A stretch of 5,820 nucleotides of DNA, from positions 1,298,921 to 1,304,740 of the forward strand of contig CP070776.1 in NCBI GenBank assembly GCA_020346205.1. The letters run 5' to 3'. The translations under genes and the position numbers were made by a program. This document shows positions 4,658-5,820 of this stretch, piece after piece. The notes below the pieces were generated by a model. The model saw only the letters and a list, made by a program, of their open reading frames with translations. It had not been told where the DNA came from and made no database searches. Numbering within the stretch: position 1 is the stretch's first letter; every line of letters starts with the position of its first letter. Source of the DNA: Deltaproteobacteria bacterium (GTDB lineage Bacteria > Desulfobacterota > Desulfobulbia > Desulfobulbales > BM004).

Positions 4658-5490
4658 TCTGGGCCGTGCCTTGAAAGCCATTTGCGGGCCTGGATTTTAG
4701 CCTCTTTGATCTGTTCTTCGTTCATTTGCTTGGCGAGCCTTACCTGGCTGTTTCTTGCTTCCAGAATTCCATTTTGCGCAGCAATCTCAAACCACATATA
4801 AGCTATGGTAAAATGTTGTGGCATTCCTCTTCCCTGGCCATGCGACAGCAGCATGCCGAGATTGAACTGTGAATCTGCAAAACCCTGCTCAGCTGCTTTT
4901 ATAAACCAAATGTAAGCTTCAGAGTTGTTTTGTCTGACCCCTATACCTCTGGACAACAAGACTGCCAGGTCATTTTGAGCCCGCATGTGTCCCTGGTTTG
5001 CAGCCATGTAGAACCAACGATAGGCTGTCTTTGGGTCTTTTTTCACTCCGATACCCTTAAAGTACATGACACCAAGATCATATTGGGCTTGAGGATCAGT
5101 AGTGCTTCCCTGGTAATTGTCAGGGACTGGCGGTGGGTAAGTATTGGCAAGACCCTTTTTCTGCATTTCTATGAGCTTTTTCTGGGCTTCACTGTTTCCT
5201 TGAATTGCAGCCATTTGGTACCATTTAGAAGCTTCAGTATAATCCTGTTTGATTCCAAGACCCATTTCATACATTATGCCCAGGTGCAGCTGCGCCTTGG
5301 CATGTCCTTTTTCTGCAAGGCTTCTGAATTCACGGAATGCGGTGACATAATCACCCTTATGTGATGCATTCAGGCCATCTTCAAAATCAGCCAGGCAATT
5401 TGAAGGATTATTAAAGAGAAAAAGCAAAAGTATCAGGCAAGTGATAAATTCTTTTGGTCTTATTATTTTATGATTGAGAGTAATGAGCAT
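4651..5490 (-). CDS. Exported Sel1-repeat (TPR-like) protein
   Basis: This encodes 279 residues from ATG at 5490, or 282 from an in-frame TTG at 5499. Neither has a good Shine-Dalgarno; AAAGGA (complement of 5514-5519) is 14 bases before the TTG. Numbering from the TTG form, residues about 18-37 are a hydrophobic signal segment ending in NCLA, with likely cleavage before DFEDG; the preceding cysteine is not a convincing lipobox. DFEDGLNASHKGDYVTAFRE is the usual first TPR-like helix pair of secreted Sel1 proteins. Four Sel1 repeats follow at about 67-102, 136-171, 172-207 and 208-245, each with the AQ..LG.MY..G.GV....A..W...AA.QG pattern. A 33-residue insert rich in Pro and Gln (103-135) separates repeats 1 and 2. 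Such proteins act as periplasmic protein-interaction scaffolds; the partner is unknown. Confidence 0.88.
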   Translation of the reverse strand: MLITLNHKIIRPKEFITCLILLLFLFNNPSNCLADFEDGLNASHKGDYVTAFREFRSLAEKGHAKAQLHLGIMYEMGLGIKQDYTEASKWYQMAAIQGNSEAQKKLIEMQKKGLANTYPPPVPDNYQGSTTDPQAQYDLGVMYFKGIGVKKDPKTAYRWFYMAANQGHMRAQNDLAVLLSRGIGVRQNNSEAYIWFIKAAEQGFADSQFNLGMLLSHGQGRGMPQHFTIAYMWFEIAAQNGILEARNSQVRLAKQMNEEQIKEAKIQARKWLSRHGPDK

Positions 5491-5588
5491 AATTATCAAG
5501 TTGTTTTTTTACATCCTTTGCTAATAATTACTGGCTGCATATAATAGTATATTAATGTCAACTTTACGATGACGACAATATTTATACC

Positions 5589-5624
5589 TTGCAGATTGAC
5601 CTGCAAAGCTATTAAAGATTAAAT
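5589..5624 (+). promoter_or_regulatory. Sigma-70-like promoter with an inverted repeat over the -35 box
   Basis: TTGACC (5596-5601) and TTAAAT (5619-5624) are exactly 17 bases apart, matching the -35 consensus at 5 of 6 and the -10 at 4 of 6. A start of transcription near 5631 would leave a leader of about 35 bases before ATG 5665. TTGCAG (5589-5594) and CTGCAA (5601-5606) form a perfect 6-bp inverted repeat with a 6-base gap that brackets the -35 box, as an operator might. An alternative promoter is TTGCTA (5518-5523), 16 bases, then a perfect TATAAT (5540-5545). The divergent Sel1 gene shares this intergenic region. TTGACA is present on its strand (complement of 5556-5561) but has no well-spaced -10. 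Confidence 0.4.
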
Positions 5625-5664
5625 TCCTTTACATTATGAACTGTAAGAATGACAGGAGAGTGAA

Positions 5665-5820
5665 ATGTCTAAAAAACTATTAATTACTACTCTTTGTATA
5701 ATCTTCTTTTTCGGCCTTGTGCAGAGTTCTTTTGCCCAGGAGACCGAGGAACAGGGCAGTTTTATTATCGAAGAAGAGATTGAAACGGAATTTAAAACTG
5801 AACTCCAGGAAGAGGAGCCG
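5665..5820 (+). CDS. Exported acidic protein, N-terminal part only
   Basis: The reading frame starts at ATG 5665 with AGGAG (5654-5658) six bases upstream and stays open to the window edge (52 codons). Residues 1-24 form a clear Sec signal peptide: MSKK, a hydrophobic core of about 15 residues, then QSSFA, with cleavage expected before QETEEQ. The visible mature region is very rich in Glu (about half of its residues between 25 and 52) with scattered hydrophobic residues, e.g. FIIEEEIETEF. The protein is therefore periplasmic, outer-membrane or secreted. The family cannot be recognised from this fragment. It is transcribed divergently from the Sel1 gene. Confidence 0.8.
   Translation, partial: MSKKLLITTLCIIFFFGLVQSSFAQETEEQGSFIIEEEIETEFKTELQEEEP

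Noticed and set aside
4930..5364. Plus-strand open frame of 144 codons within the Sel1 gene
   Set aside because: It is antisense to repeated Sel1 motifs, which keep the opposite strand open; there is no independent evidence.

Overview
The window looks like a bacterial chromosome segment, probably from an anaerobic Gram-negative lineage such as the Desulfobacterota. That assignment is an inference: it rests on a cysteine-rich DUF3795-type protein, an iron-sulfur-flavoprotein-like oxidoreductase, several Sec signal peptides and moderate A+T content. No rRNA, tRNA or other marker gene is present to confirm it.

Positions 1 to about 3270 form an accessory block. Five unrelated genes all lie on the + strand: an exported FG-GAP/EF-hand-like protein, a membrane-anchored beta-rich protein, a DUF3795-type Cys-rich protein, a three-helix membrane protein and an Isf-like flavoprotein. 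They are separated by diverged copies of one short intergenic repeat. The repeat reads TCTTAACT, then about 20-22 bases (longer in two copies) that often hold a small hairpin, then AACCAATGGCAAG, a 3-base spacer and a GTT-type box. Copies start near 121, 730, 1356, 1870 and 2244, one in every gap between genes. A sixth site (3183-3270) differs in sequence but folds as nested arms with an unpaired base, bounded by AAC and GTT. One gene per repeat, one orientation, mixed composition and AAC...GTT ends make this best read as an integron-type gene-cassette array with non-canonical attC sites. No integrase gene is in the window; if the reading is right it should lie upstream of position 1. The conserved repeat core (GGCAAGGA) contains a Shine-Dalgarno sequence, and two cassette genes start (GTG or TTG) right at the predicted cassette boundary, so the recombination site may also provide translation initiation.

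Positions 3271-3559 are non-coding, with A/T-rich inverted repeats, and separate the array from ordinary chromosomal genes. The gene at 3560-4606 encodes a GalT-like HIT-superfamily nucleotidyltransferase with intact CxxC and HPHxQ motifs. It converges on a minus-strand gene (4651-5490) for an exported Sel1-repeat protein, and a 13-bp perfect inverted repeat overlaps that gene's stop codon. A divergent gene for an exported acidic protein begins at 5665 and runs off the window. It has a good Shine-Dalgarno and a plausible sigma-70 promoter whose -35 box sits inside an inverted repeat. No metabolic link between the array and the right-hand genes is visible.
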